A DNA stretch of 64,000 nt, from the NCBI GenBank assembly GCA_947396885.1, contig OX377202.1, forward strand, positions 12,834,001 to 12,898,000. Direction: 5' to 3'. The notes under the pieces are model-generated. The model had not been told where the DNA came from. It was given only the letters and a program-made list of their open reading frames with translations, and searched no databases. Source of the DNA: Heligmosomoides polygyrus polygyrus. Taxonomy: Eukaryota; Nematoda; Chromadorea; Rhabditida; Heligmosomidae. The translations under genes and the position numbers were made by a program. Shown one piece after another: positions 20,790 through 31,336 of the stretch; the stretch's first letter is position 1, and each line of letters begins with the position of its first letter.

Positions 20790-21035
20790 TGCTAAAGGGG
20801 TAAGGGTGAGTATTGAACTTCGGTGGTAGTCAAACCCTTATCCCTTGCGGCTTCTGCAGGATGAATTGAAGCAGCTTGAATGTGTATTTGACCAATATAA
20901 TGACCTGCTATGGCCAGCTGATCGAGAAACCAGTATTTGTATCCTACCCAGGTAGGTCTGGTACCGTTTCGCCGATTCCTTAGGATGGAAGGCTTACTTG
21001 GCCTGGGCGGTATCCGAGGTTTGATACAAACAATA
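20790..21035 (-). mobile_element. Diverged SINE2 copy
   Basis: The body order is recognisable (GCCAGCTGATCGAGAAACC, CCAGGTAGGTCTGG, GGAAGGCTTACTTGGCC) but the tRNA-like head is destroyed. Confidence 0.55.
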
Positions 21036-21214
21036 ATAAGGTACCTTGGTTTCCTCAAAAGTAAGGTTTTGTGACCAGCAGAAGGGTTCTATTTGTTTGC
21101 AGCTTTCGGCACGTCTGTGCTAGAATGTTGAGGTTCGAGTGGATATCGTCTTCTCCGAGTTATCGACAGGGTTTCCAGACTTCTGTCTCGAAGATGGAGG
21201 GGCTGCTCTTACAA

Positions 21215-21500
21215 TTAGTGGTGTCTCCGTGTAGGTAAGAGACGAGTACGCCGCTGACGAGTACCGGTTACTGCGCCGGTTGCCGACGGTGTTTGTTGGA
21301 CGCGCGACATTTCATTTGATGAAGACATGACCCGGTCTGTCTGGCTGTGGTGATCGATTTTTGACCGTGCAAAGTGTGCGGTGTTGTGGTCTGTATTCGT
21401 TACGCTTAGTTTAATACCAGCAGTGGTACTCTTATGCGATGTCTTTTCTTCATCAGTTTCACGCTCCTTCATCTGGAAACTCTCCTTCACTTTGGCAGTA
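21215..21500 (-). CDS. Candidate coding region, unknown, polar protein
   Basis: The minus strand is open for over 90 codons ending TAA: MKERETDEEKTSHKS, SKIDHHSQTDRVMSSSNE, then a basic end QRRTRLLPTRRHH. Upstream (21500-21630) all three minus frames are partly open, so a frameshift or an unseen intron is possible. No homology was recognised. Confidence 0.25.
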
Positions 21501-22109
21501 GTGTCGTTGAGATTGTTGTGTCAATGTTGACTTCCTTTGCGGGCTTTCTTGCATCGCCGTCGGCTATCGGAATTCAATTTCCCATTGCGCTATTTGATTT
21601 TCTTCTCTCCGAGCGTTCGAACATGTGCTGAAAGTAGAGAGGGATGCCTGGGTAATCCGCTGAAGTGAGCCGTTATTTGGTTCAATTTTTGTACTATTAG
21701 AATATGGTGTCCGGTAAGGAGGCGGGTTGTGAAGTGAATGAGTTGGTAGCGATAAAGTGCACCTGTTATAAAATGAACGGCTGTAAACAATTGCGGATTC
21801 CTTCGTATATAATCTTCGGACCTGTTCATTCCCTAACCGAATAGAACTGCTGGTCGAGCAGGAGTCACTTGTGCTAGTTAGCAACTCCTCGGATACTCGC
21901 TTTCGACGAGCCAAACATTGGGGTGAGAACTTGTTGCAGTGGGTGTGGCGGGCTGCGTTGATTGGCCAGATGAGGGGTCCCGGCGCGATTATCTGCACTC
22001 CGTTGACGCTCCTGTGGAAATATACCATTGGGTTTAAGGGTCGGCTCCTGTTGCTAGAGTGTTGCAGGATGCTTGCGCAGCCATATATCCACTTATATCC
22101 AGCTCGTAC

Positions 22110-22190
22110 GTACATAGATATGTGTACACATATTTAATTAGGTATATACTATGCATATGCATGTAACACATATGTATATACATAGGAACA
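22110..22190. repeat. TA/CA-rich low-complexity tract
   Basis: Alternating purine-pyrimidine TATATAC/ACATATG sequence directly upstream of the RTE fragment. Confidence 0.6.
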
Positions 22191-22204
22191 GGTTGTCATC
22201 CCTA

Positions 22205-23095
22205 TAGCAAATGGTCAGAGTCAGAGAGACGCCATCTTCGTTTCGCTGACGACATCGTGCTCATAACACCGAGCATCAGCCAGGCGGAGCGAATGCTGGC
22301 CGACTTCGATCGTGTATGTGGGAATGTTGAACTGCAGCTGAATCTTACGAAGACGATGTTCATGAGGAACGGACAAGTTTCTGATGCCCCATGTTTCTGA
22401 TGCTTCTCGCTCGACGGAACGAACATCTCCGAATGCTCCAGCTACGTGTATCTGGGTCGCGAAGTCAATATGGCCAACAACCTAGCGCCGGAGCGGAGCA
22501 GGAGGAGACGAGCGGCTTGGGGAGCTTTCAAGAGCGTGGAAGAAGTCGCGAAGAAGACGAAGAACGTCCGACTCCGTGCCCACCTATTCGACTGCACTGT
22601 TCTTTCTCCCCTAACATACGCCTCAGAGACCTGGGCTATACGAAAGCAGGATGAACACGCGATCAGCGTCGCGCAGCGTGGAATCGAGAGGATGCTCGGA
22701 GTGATACGACTCACGCAAGTGAGAGAAGGCCTCCGGTGTTCCGAGCTTCGCCGACGTTCGAAGATCAGAGACGCTGTCGCGTGGACCAAGTTGTCGAAAA
22801 TTAGGTGGGCCGGCCACGTAATGCGCTTCGCAGACACCCGCTGGACGAAAGCCGTTACCGACTGGATTCCGCGGGATGTCAAGAGAACACCAGGACGCTC
22901 ACCAACGCGTTGGTCGGACTTCTTCGTGAAAGCCCTGAACGACCGATATGACGCTCTTCGAGTACCTCGAGCGAGGAGGATCCATTGGACCACTCTGGCA
23001 CGCGACAGGGACGAATGGAGACGCTGCTAGCGCTCGCTCGAGCAAGTCGACGATCAACGGGACGACAGGTGATACAGGTGATAGCAAATGGTTGT
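22205..23095 (+). pseudogene. RTE-type retrotransposon, 5'-truncated reverse transcriptase (family 1)
   Basis: 22215-22400 encodes LRFADDIVLITPSISQAERM with the intact FADD catalytic motif and the LNLTKTMFM box. After a frameshift near 22400, 22410-23030 continues [59 protein letters not shown] and [13 protein letters not shown], then a stop. The 3' tail ends GGTGATACAGGTGATAGC. The endonuclease and the first half of the RT are missing. Copies of its 3' end lie at 14236-14518 and, more worn, at 26440-26515. Confidence 0.9.
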
Positions 23096-23209
23096 TCGGC
23101 CCGTCAAAAACGAACGTCCGAGTCTTTCTGCGACTGTAGTTTTTGGGCTGGCGATTCCTATACATTTATAACTTTTAACGTCAAACTAGACTCTTTCCAA
23201 ATCCAATAG

Positions 23210-23630
23210 GGCATTTTGCGAGCCAAATTCAACACTTAGCAATTAATCAATTAAAAAAAATTAACCCACACAAGCAAACTCTACGCTCTAGAAATCGAAT
23301 TAAACACCTTCCAAGTTAAAGCCGGTTTTTCCACATTGCACTAAAGACTGATCGGAAAAGCTAGAGTATTCTTTTGTCCAAGGAAAATTTAGTATGGTTT
23401 CTTTGAAATTTTCAAATTCAGCTGCGCCAATATGTGGACGCACTCCTTGAAATTTTATAAAAATAAAAAAATTAAGAAAAATTGTGGTTTAAAGCTTATT
23501 TTACATTGCAGGAAAGCAGCAGATTTGTTACGCGCCGTACACTCGTCTATCCCACTGCGACTTTAATTGATTAATGTCGCAAATGCTGCTTATCTGAAAC
23601 GGCGAAGTGAAGATACGTGTATTTTCTAAA
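23210..23630. other. AT-rich stretch with no recognised feature
   Basis: No convincing splice-bounded frame, terminal repeat or SINE box was seen. A poly-A/T-rich section lies at 23455-23500. Confidence 0.4.
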
Positions 23631-23631
23631 A

Positions 23632-23940
23632 TTCAAATCAGTTTCATTAAGCCTCAAGTGGCTGGTATCGAGGTTGTGAGCTGTCATAACGATGTTTTGT
23701 TGCGATCAAAACTTCTAGCGCCAGGCGGGACTCGAACCCGCACCTCCCTCTAACCGGGTGGGAATGCTCTACGCCATTACACCACCGGCGCCGTTTGATC
23801 GAACGCAACATCCACACCTCGTCCACCACCTCGGATGTTGCGTTCGATCAAACGGCGCCGGTGGTGTAATGGCGTAGAGCATTCCCGCCCGGTTAGAGGG
23901 AGGTGCGGGTTCGAGTCCCGCCTGGCGCTAGAAGTTTTTC
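23632..23940. mobile_element. SINE1 head-to-head palindrome
   Basis: A minus-oriented unit (tail 23640-23710, tRNA-like head 23717-23793) is followed by a plus-oriented head (23855-23931). They are separated by a symmetrical linker GATCGAACGCAACATCC...GGATGTTGCGTTCGATC. In each head, acceptor strands GCGCCGG and CTGGCGC pair, and GGTTCGAGTCCC is a good B box. The anticodon region is not a canonical 7-nt loop, so these are not normal tRNA genes. Confidence 0.8.
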
Positions 23941-23988
23941 TAAAATTGTTTCTGTTGCACCGTTGAGAAGTTTATAACTCCACCCAAA

Positions 23989-24096
23989 GGGCCTGTTCGT
24001 ACCTCGCGACAGCACGCGCGCTCGGTTTTAATCGATATGCATGTTTTGCACGGGCGACGAGTCGCTCTTGTCGCGAAATATGAACCAGGCCCAAAG
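23989..24096. mobile_element. PIF/Harbinger-like MITE
   Basis: GGGCCTGTTCGTACCTCGC and GCGAAATATGAACCAGGCCC ends with the usual GGTTTTAATCGATATGCAT spacer. AAA on each side may be the duplication. Confidence 0.65.
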
Positions 24097-24146
24097 GGAA
24101 ATGAAAGTCGCGACTCATGGAGAGTACATGGAATTCCAAGTTCTCT

Positions 24147-24430
24147 CATCTTGAAACGTCGGCATTGTCGTTTAATAAGTACTGTGCCTTCTTTGCCAAT
24201 GTGGTTTTTAGGTGGAATATTTATTTTGGCCTGTCGTTTCAACCCATCGTCGTCTTCGCAGGCCTAAAAATGGCTGGAGGCATTAGACTTGTACTCTACC
24301 CGACGAAACGCTCCACCCGCGGTAGCGTTTTTGATTTAGAATCAGGTGCACAATACGAAACCCCGAGATGTCGAGCAAACTCACCCAGAATTCCACCGCT
24401 AGCGAGTAGCGATTGCGCTAAGTAAATAAA
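24147..24430 (-). repeat. Interspersed repeat with hammerhead-like core, copy 1
   Basis: AGGTGGAATATTTATTTTGG and CCTGTCGTTTCAACC...CGTCGTCTTCGCAGG are shared with 43846-43990. Read on the minus strand the consensus contains GAAGACGACGA and GAAACG between GGCC/GGCC complementary ends. See findings. Confidence 0.5.
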
Positions 24431-24890
24431 TATTCTACCTAAAAACCAAAGAGACACCAATTACATGGAATGTTTTTTCTTCAGATTGCTGTCATTGCAT
24501 TTTAAAACATGCTTCAAACCATTATTTTTCTCTGAAAAAAACGAGATTTTATAAATTTGATATAGGTATCTTCACTTGTTGGGACGGGTGATTTTAACAA
24601 TTTTAAAAGAAATATACTAATTTGTCTTGGACAGAAATTATTCCTAACTTTCCGGGACGTCTCGTCTAGTTCTATCTGGAAGACACTCACTTTGATTTGA
24701 TGATGTTATGTTTGCTTTCAAAAGTGCCAAGCTTGTCCAGTTTGACGCGAAAGTTCTACACATTGTATTGTTACATGTTACGCTTTTCTTGGTAAAGTTT
24801 GGATTGGAGAGCTCTACCGAGCGTGAGTTTTATGCTCCTTCATTCTCCGCCTGGTTTTGCGAATGGCTAATAAATTGCCTCCGGTGATTG

Positions 24891-24998
24891 ATTGACTTCG
24901 AGGCAGGAGCATCTGCGGAAGATCGCCACGGACAGGCCGACAGACAGCTCGTTCGTCGGTGGTTTTGTGCCGAGTGTTTGGGTATTGATTGGCCTTAG
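24891..24998 (+). CDS. Candidate exon, unknown
   Basis: The frame reads RQEHLRKIATDRPTDS followed by a hydrophobic stretch FVGGFVPSVWVLIGL, ending at a good donor TTAG/GTGAAC. The acceptor is weak. Confidence 0.25.
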   Translation: MDFEAGASAEDRHGQADRQLVRRWFCAECLGIDWP

Positions 24999-25182
24999 GT
25001 GAACAGATGGTTGACGTTCGCGACGAGAAGGCTTTCAATGCTGGCGGCTGGGAGCCTCGCTACCATCGGGGGCCGCTGAATTTGTGACCTTTCAAAGCCC
25101 AGAGGGCTGTTCAAAGTGGTTACCTGTGGTTTCCACGGATTGAATAGTACAGACGTATATTCCTTTTACTTTCCGTTTTCAG

Positions 25183-25251
25183 TCGATCTTTAGCGGTCAG
25201 CTTTCTTCCACGAGAGGCACCGACTTTGTTTTTATCGATGGCAGAACTTAG
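25183..25251 (+). CDS. Candidate terminal exon (SIFSGQLSSTRGTDFVFIDG)
   Basis: An excellent acceptor CTTTCCGTTTTCAG is followed by 22 open codons and TAG. It is not in phase with 24891-24998 without another exon. Confidence 0.3.
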   Translation, partial: SIFSGQLSSTRGTDFVFIDGRT

Positions 25252-25341
25252 AAGGCCAAATCTGTATCAGAAGTTCCAAGGCTCAGCACTAGTTTTGCTT
25301 CTGCTCTGTTCTGCCATCATCTAGACATTCTCTGTGTTCAG

Positions 25342-25371
25342 CAATGATTTCCGGAAACGGCCGACACTTTG
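25342..25371 (+). CDS. Candidate first coding exon (MISGNGRHF)
   Basis: CTCTGTGTTCAG/CAATG places an ATG two bases behind an acceptor, as in trans-spliced nematode genes. The donor TTTG/GTAGGT follows 30 nt later. The following 3 kb are repeats, so no partner exon is assigned. Confidence 0.3.
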
Positions 25372-25648
25372 GTAGGTAGTCTGAGCGAGAGTTGTTTTTA
25401 TGTGTGATCACAGCCTTTCATACCAGTTTTTCGTTGCTGGTGAGAGATATGATCGCAGAGCGGAGTATCTGATGTTGTAGGACGTTGTGAAGGCTTTGTT
25501 TCACCCTACATAGTGCAATAGAAGCGAGTTTGCGCGTGTGACCGACACCTCTGCTGATTGGATGTAGCGATGAGTTCGCTTAGCAGCGGCGGTTGCTAAA
25601 TCCATTTACTCTACTGGTATAGTACCTTTTTGTTCCATTTCGTGAAAC

Positions 25649-26352
25649 GGATCTATCCTAGTCGGGGGGGGGGCACATATCTAAAGAGTCCTAACAAATC
25701 GACTTGCGGCTCGTCGAGCGGCTCCTGGAGAACACAATGGACATAAATTTAGAAAGTCCCGAAAAAATTACATTTGTTTTCGCCGCGGTTATAAGGAGGC
25801 GAAGTTATGTGCTCTCCTCACCATGTTGGACCTGGTTATAACATGTCAGCAGAAGCTATCCTAGTCCGGGGGCCACATAACTAAAAAGTATTATATGTAA
25901 CAAATCCACTTGAGACTTACCAAGCGGCTCCTGCAGAACAAAATAGGACCTAAACTAGAAAATTCACGAAAAAAACGAAAAAATTACATTTGTTTTCGCC
26001 GCGGTCGTAAGGAGGCGAAGTTATGTGCCCTCCTCACCATGGTGGATCCTGGCTATAACATGTCAGGCGGCGGTCAGCACGCGGCATGAGCTTCATGCGT
26101 CCTGTTCACCATGTTAGATCCTGGTTATAACATGTCAGGCGGTGATGAGCACACGACATGCCTTGAATTACGCCTCTCTTTGCCCGCCGAGACGGTTTAA
26201 AACCACGCCGGTGCAATTTTTTTGTTTGTTCGCTCGTTTTTTCTGTTCTTTGAGGTTCTATCGTGTTCTCCAGGAGTCGCTCAGTAAGTCGCAATTCGAT
26301 TTTTTACATACTTTTTAGATAAATGCCCCCGTTCCCCGACTAGCATAGATCC
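25649..26352. mobile_element. MITE-A, compound copy
   Basis: Starts GGATCTATCCTAGTCGGGGG and ends GACTAGCATAGATCC. A second internal left end (GCTATCCTAGTCCGGGGG) at about 25854 and three repeats of CCATG-TGGATCCTGGTTATAACATGTCAGGCGG suggest internal rearrangement. Flanks CGTGAAAC and CCTGAATC are a possible eroded duplication. Confidence 0.75.
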
Positions 26353-26439
26353 CCTGAATCAGTTTGACCTAATGTCACAATAATAAGCTACTCTACGCTT
26401 TCCTTTGCCACTCGTCGATTAGTTCATTTGGTCGCTAGG

Positions 26440-26515
26440 GAGATATGTTTCCATCCCACTGTCGCGCCAGAGTGTCCCAGTGGATGTTATCCTTTGGAGG
26501 GACACCCAAACCCCC
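26440..26515 (-). pseudogene. Small RTE family 1 C-terminal remnant
   Basis: The minus strand encodes IHWDTLARQWDGN, matching [13 protein letters not shown] of the 22205 element. Only about 75 bp is recognisable. Confidence 0.5.
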
Positions 26516-26775
26516 AACCTCAACTACAAGTGGCATGGTGTTGTGGTCTAGCTTTGTTGCTGGGGCATGCTGTGTAGCGAACTTGTTGGTTCTCGGCGGA
26601 TGGACCCTGTTGGTAGCTTCCCTAGTCATCCTCCCCTTTAGGTAGAAAGAATTCCGTGAAAAACGCAACATTTCATGTAGGCTCCTGAAATCCTATGAAA
26701 TATCGCTTCAGGAAAGCTTGTTTTTTGCTGCATAATAAGCAGGGGCCAAGGTTTTATCGGATACAATTTCTCCTA

Positions 26776-27050
26776 GGTGTGAGGTAGCGCAGTCAGAGGG
26801 GTTGCGACTGCCGCCTGCTCCCGATTCCAGGTTCTTGGTTCGGATTTCCCGCCCAGCGCAACCAAACTTTCACCCCGCTGGGTTGGTGAATTGGTGTCGG
26901 GCTTGTCTGGGTAGGACAAAACACTGACTTATCATCGACTGGCCATCGCATGTCATTGTATAGGCCAAATACTCATTCAGATGGGCCCCCGTAGATGTAG
27001 GATACGTGGCGCATTCCAAAAGAAACCGATCAGTGCTGTCCTTAACTCTG
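26776..27050 (+). mobile_element. SINE2 copy in arm 1 of the inverted repeat
   Basis: GTGTGAGGTAGCGCAGTCAGAGG head, GGTTCTTGGTTCGGATTTCC B-box region, body and CATTCCAAAAG tail. Confidence 0.8.
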
Positions 27051-27749
27051 CCATTTTTGACAATTTCTCCTTTAAACGTTATTTACTTCAGCCAGAAAAA
27101 TCTACTTCCGTGACAAGTGAAGACTTCCATTGTAACTTTGTGGTCGATTCAATGACCACTCCAGTAAATCATTGTAGAAAAAGCGCTTAAATAACCATCA
27201 GAACTTAGCAGTCGAAATTTTGATAGAATCAGATCCACTCGTTCGTGCAGAAAAGCGAGTCGTGCCATGTAAACTAATATCGGCAAAATTGAACCAGTCC
27301 TGATTGATTTGAAGACTACTTTCGGAAAATATTTTTATTTTATTTTTGACTGTAGAACAATGTGCAATAGAGACTTTAGGGGATTAAATTCTATATTTAA
27401 AACAGGGTCCTTCGAAAAGCGAAGCTTTGTTAGTAGTGTTCAGATCATTGAAATCACCCTGGAAAGTTTAACTCATGAAGAGGCACAAAAATGAAAAATC
27501 ACCTAAAAATAAGAACAAATGCCAGACAGCCGTCTTCCAACAGCGAGACACACCCCACTTTGGGCTGTTGATCCTCAGGCGTGACTTTGTCAAAGAGTTC
27601 AATGTTCCCTTTTCGTGAAAAATAGACTGTCCTCGCCCACGGCCCAAAGCCGCTTTTTAGTCCTAAGAATAATGTATTTTCCACTGTGCTGTTAGCTTTT
27701 CAAAAGCTCTGAGAACTGTTCGAGATTTGGTGATTTTTGTATCTCTTCA

Positions 27750-27862
27750 GGGGCCGTATGCTCGTGTTCCCCCGTTGGGGGAGAATCAATCAATATCAAC
27801 ATATTATATCACGCCCCAATCCCCCATTGGGGGAGACTCGGGGTAGACGAGCATACGGCCCC
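27750..27862. mobile_element. Palindromic element GGGGCCGTATGCTCGT in the inverted-repeat spacer
   Basis: GGGGCCGTATGCTCGTG and ACGAGCATACGGCCCC are perfect inverted ends. Inside, TCCCCCGTTGGGGGAG and CCCCCATTGGGGGAG are further palindromes. The first bases match the GGGGCC element group. Confidence 0.75.
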
Positions 27863-28296
27863 AGGAGTTAAACTTTCCGGGTGATTTTAATGATCTGAAG
27901 ACTCGCAACAAAGCTTCGCTTTTCGAAGGGCTCATGTTATAAATATAGAATTTATTCCAATAAAGCTTCGATTGCACATTGTTCTACAGTCAAAAATAAA
28001 TAAAAATTCTTAAGACGGTTTTCAAGTCAATCAGGACGGATTCAATTTTGCCGATTTTAACAGATCTACATGGCACGACTCGCTTTTCTGCACGAACGAG
28101 TGGATCTGATTCCATCAAAATTTCGATTGCTAAGTTCTGATGGTTGTTTGAGCCTTTCTTCTACAATGATTTACTGGAGTGCTCTTTGAGTCGACCACAA
28201 AGTTACAATGGAAGTCTTCACTTGTCACGAGAATAAAATTTTCTTGCTGAAGTGAATAACGTTAAAGGAGAAATTGTCTAAAATGATAAAAAGTTA

Positions 28297-28570
28297 AAAA
28301 GAGCATTGATCAATTTCTTTTGGGATGCGCCACGTTTCCTATATCTACGGGGCCCATCTGAATGAGTATTTGGCCTATACACCTGCGATGACCTGCGATG
28401 GCCAGTCGATGAATAAGTCAGTGTTTCGTCCTACCCAGGCAAGCCCGGCACCAATTTACCAACCCAGTGGGATAAAAGCTTGGTTGCGTTGTGCGGGAAA
28501 TCCGAACCAATAACATGAAATCGGGAGCAAGCGGCAGACGCACCCTCTCTGGCTGAGCTACCTCACACCT
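28297..28570 (-). mobile_element. SINE2 copy in arm 2 of the inverted repeat
   Basis: Inverse of the 26776 copy, with GGGATGCGCCACG, GCCAGTCGATGAATAAG and a worn head TGGCTGAGCTACCTCACACC. Confidence 0.75.
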
Positions 28571-28743
28571 AGGAGAAATTAGCGCGTTGTGGGGTACGTT
28601 TTCACCTCTTAACGTGGTATTCTCCAGGAAGAAAAATTATTTCCCCTGACAGTTCAAGTCTTCCGGTTACGCTATGTGGTCGATTCGGAGAGGTCTTTAA
28701 AAATGCTTTGTTGGGCAAGGACTTATGCAATTAACGAAATTAA

Positions 28744-29031
28744 AGGATAAAGGATGGCGTTATTCAATCTCTTTAGGATGCGCCACGCATTCTACTTCTA
28801 CAGGATGTCGTAGAGGCTAGTTGAATGCGTATTTGGCCATACAATGACTTGCGGTGGCCAGCCGATGAACAAGTCGGCGCTTTCTCCTTCCCAGACACGT
28901 CTGGTACCAATTCACCGACCCCGGAGGGATGGAAGGCTTGGTTGGCCTGGGCGGGAAATCCGAACCAGGGACCTGGTATCGGGTGCTTGCGACAGCCGGC
29001 GCCTCCTCCGACTGCGCTCCACGCGCCCATG
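28744..29031 (-). mobile_element. SINE2 copy, well preserved
   Basis: Complete from AAGGATAAAGGATGGCG to TGCGCTCCACGCGCCC. The A box is changed by one base on the minus strand (TGGAGCGCAGTCGG). Confidence 0.85.
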
Positions 29032-29061
29032 GGCGAAATTAGGCACTAGAAAATTTTACAG

Positions 29062-29214
29062 AGTACAACCTTAGAATCAATAGGGATAAGAACTAAAGCG
29101 GTGATGGAGATCTTTCTCCCGCCAGTTCTCGACAAATTTGAACCACATGATGATGACTCTGGTCTCGAGTCGACCAATGGTCAATGTCGCGACCGGCAGC
29201 GTAGGCCGAAGTAG
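29062..29214 (+). CDS. Probable terminal exon of an unrecognised host gene
   Basis: The acceptor GAAAATTTTACAG is followed by 50 open codons and TAG. The sequence starts STTLESIGIRTKAVMEIFLP, continues with the acidic DKFEPHDDDSGLE and ends in a basic RDRQRRPK. The other frames are closed early. The upstream exon is probably beyond the SINE and inverted repeat to the left. No homology was recognised. Confidence 0.45.
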   Translation, partial: STTLESIGIRTKAVMEIFLPPVLDKFEPHDDDSGLESTNGQCRDRQRRPK

Positions 29215-29790
29215 AATGCAAACAATTTTTGTATGCGGAAGTGATTGAGATGTTTATCGTCGTCAAATGCTTCCCCTCATTGCGCCAGACTGTTTTGAAC
29301 TGACACGGCTCATCACCTAGGGTTTGTAAGTGTTGTGTTGACTGAGTTGCGAGTTTTTCTCACGTGGAAGTGTTTGCACGGCTAGCGAAGAGCAGCGCTT
29401 GTTCCGGTATTGTTACTCGGTGTGTCGTTACACTCGGTTCCGCTCGCCTCTAACTGGAGTTCGAATTTAAGAAGTTAGGAGTCGGTCGGGTGTCTTTGCC
29501 TTTCCCCAAGAAGTTATTACCAGGCATGTAGTTGCTGTGCAGGAGTTGTAACGTGCCCTTTTATGAGTTCCCTTTGTAGAAATTAATAACTTCACTAAGC
29601 GGACCCTCGTGGCAGTTATTCATATGGCGACTGGTCGCTGACACCAGCTTTTCCGAATCGATTCGTACATGTTCTGCACCAGCTCCAGCTTTGTTTGCTT
29701 ATGGTCTTTATAATAACAAATAAGCATTAGTTCTACGCATTCGTTTGTGCTTGAAGTTCTGAAGTGACTGACACGTTTTCTGGTGTATTA
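29215..29790. other. Unassigned stretch, possible 3' UTR/intergenic
   Basis: No SINE, terminal repeat or splice-bounded frame was seen between the candidate terminal exon and the next MITE-A. Confidence 0.4.
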
Positions 29791-29825
29791 GCGGATCTAT
29801 CCGAGTTGGGGAGGGGGCACATAAC

Positions 29826-30003
29826 GGTACTAAGCGGGCTGGTGCCCGCTGTACACCGGCAAGGTATCTTAAAACGGTTAAGTTGGATCAGCCACACCCC
29901 GGAGTTTCTTTCCTTGTGTAGTTCTGTGTACAGAAACCGTGTTTATTTGAGTGTTCCACGACTATGGTCTCATAATGGAGCGGGCACCAGCCCGCTTAGT
30001 ACC
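29826..30003. mobile_element. Palindromic MITE GGTACTAAGCGGG inside MITE-A
   Basis: GGTACTAAGCGGGCTGGTGC and GCACCAGCCCGCTTAGTACC are inverted ends. The interrupted MITE-A motif CACATAAC resumes after it as CATATAACTAAA. A partial relative lies at 9843-9893. Confidence 0.75.
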
Positions 30004-30440
30004 CATATAACTAAATACCATGCAACAAAATGACTAGCGATTAATGGAGCGGGCTCTAGAGGACAAAATAGGACCCAAAAATTCTAACAAAATTCACAAA
30101 AAAATGACAGCAGAAACAAAAAATATTTACCACGGTTTTGAAGCGATGTGTGCCCCTCACCATGGGAGATCCGTGTTATAACATGGCAGGCGGCGGTCCA
30201 TACCCCCAGGCACTTTATGTGCCCCCCCCCCACATGATAGATCCCGGTTATAACATGTTAGGCGGCGGCCAGCGGTGTATCAATGAGGCTTGTCCGCAGA
30301 GACATCGTTAAACCACGGCGTCTTTTTGACATGACCGTTGTTTTTGTTTGCTCATTTGTTTATTTGTTTTTTAGGTCCTATTTTGTTCTGTCCAAGGTGC
30401 TGTGTGAATCCCTAGTCATTTTGTTGCATGGGTTTTATTA

Positions 30441-31336
30441 GAGGGGGGGGGGGGGGCAAAAGTAATGAGACTCTCCATGTCGTACCAACATATGTCGTGA
30501 CTGGAGTCCGGTTTCGTGCTTCTCGTATTTGTATGCTTGTTTGCTACCTACTGAAGGCCACCTGAGAAGTGACCACTTTCGCCCATTCCAGAAGCATGCC
30601 AAAACCCCAGTCTGTCTCATGCCGAAACTCCAGTCTGACGACCTGTGTCGCGCAAATCTCGCCCAATTGCCAACCCCGAGCAGCCTGGACTCAATAGTCA
30701 CGCAAGGTGAGAAGTACGTCTTCTACCTTAACCCTGCCAAGTAGCGAGTCCTGATGAGGCCTGGTGACCTGTTACCGACCTTCGTTCTCCGGGGTGTTCA
30801 CGGCGAGAAGAACCTTCTGCGCTTTTGAGTCTGCGCCCATGAACCGGTATGCTGGAAACTGTTTCCAAAAGTACGACTTTGGACTCCAAGGCCTGGTGAA
30901 CGAAATAGAAGAGATGAACCGGCGACACTTATTCGGTCTCAGCGCTTCAAGAAGGTCCTCCCCTTCGACAACGCCGCACCCCATCGAGCAAAAATGACCA
31001 CGAATAAGCTTGCTCAGCTGGGCTACGCTCACATGCCTCACTCACCGTATTCGCCAGACATCTCTCCATGCGACTACCACTACTTCTTGAGCCTATAGGA
31101 CTTCACGGTCGGAAAGGACACAAGGACCCAAGCAGACCTCGACAACCATAACGAGCAGCGCATCAGCACCAGGCCTAGGCAGTTCTGGAAGGATGGGATC
31201 AGTAAGTTGGCTGTCCGATGGCAGGAAGGACATTGACCTTAATGGCGAATACATTCCTCAGCACCGTTGAGTGGTAATTGAGTTATAAAGAGATGAAGAC
31301 ATTTGTTGAATTTGTCTTATTACTTTTGGCACACCC
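30441..31336 (+). pseudogene. mariner element, C-terminal transposase remnant, inserted in MITE-A
   Basis: TA lies on both sides. The right end TTACTTTTGGCACACCC and the left GGGCAAAAGTAATGAGAC are eroded inverted repeats. The plus strand encodes LPFDNAAPHRAKMTTNKLAQ and HMPHSPYSPDISPCDYHYF with the D34D spacing of mariner transposases, then GISKLAVRWQEGH. Several stops and frameshifts occur and the N-terminal half is lost. Confidence 0.8.

Larger units (their letters stand above)
26765..28580. repeat. 1.8-kb inverted repeat with 0.7-kb arms, each carrying a SINE2
   Basis: Arm 1 (26765-27474) and arm 2 (27865-28580) are inverted copies with moderate divergence, from ATTTCTCCTAGGTGTGAGG to GGAAAGTTTAACTC. 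A SINE2 sits at the outer end of each arm at the same position, so it was present before the inversion-duplication. The 390-bp spacer contains a small palindromic element (27750-27862). Confidence 0.85.

Noticed and set aside
21564..22115. 183-codon minus-strand frame as a confident gene
   Set aside because: It is long but Ser/Thr/Asn-rich, without recognised motifs or splice signals, beside low-complexity DNA. Left unannotated.
22442..22993. 183-codon minus-strand frame
   Set aside because: Antisense to the RTE coding sequence. The plus-strand motifs decide the strand.
22446..23030. Intact host protein of 194 residues
   Set aside because: It is the C-terminal part of an RTE reverse transcriptase (FADD upstream, frameshift near 22400), not a host gene.
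23857..23933. Functional tRNA gene
   Set aside because: The acceptor and T arm are good, but the anticodon arm is not canonical and the module recurs as part of SINE1 units with tails and target duplications.
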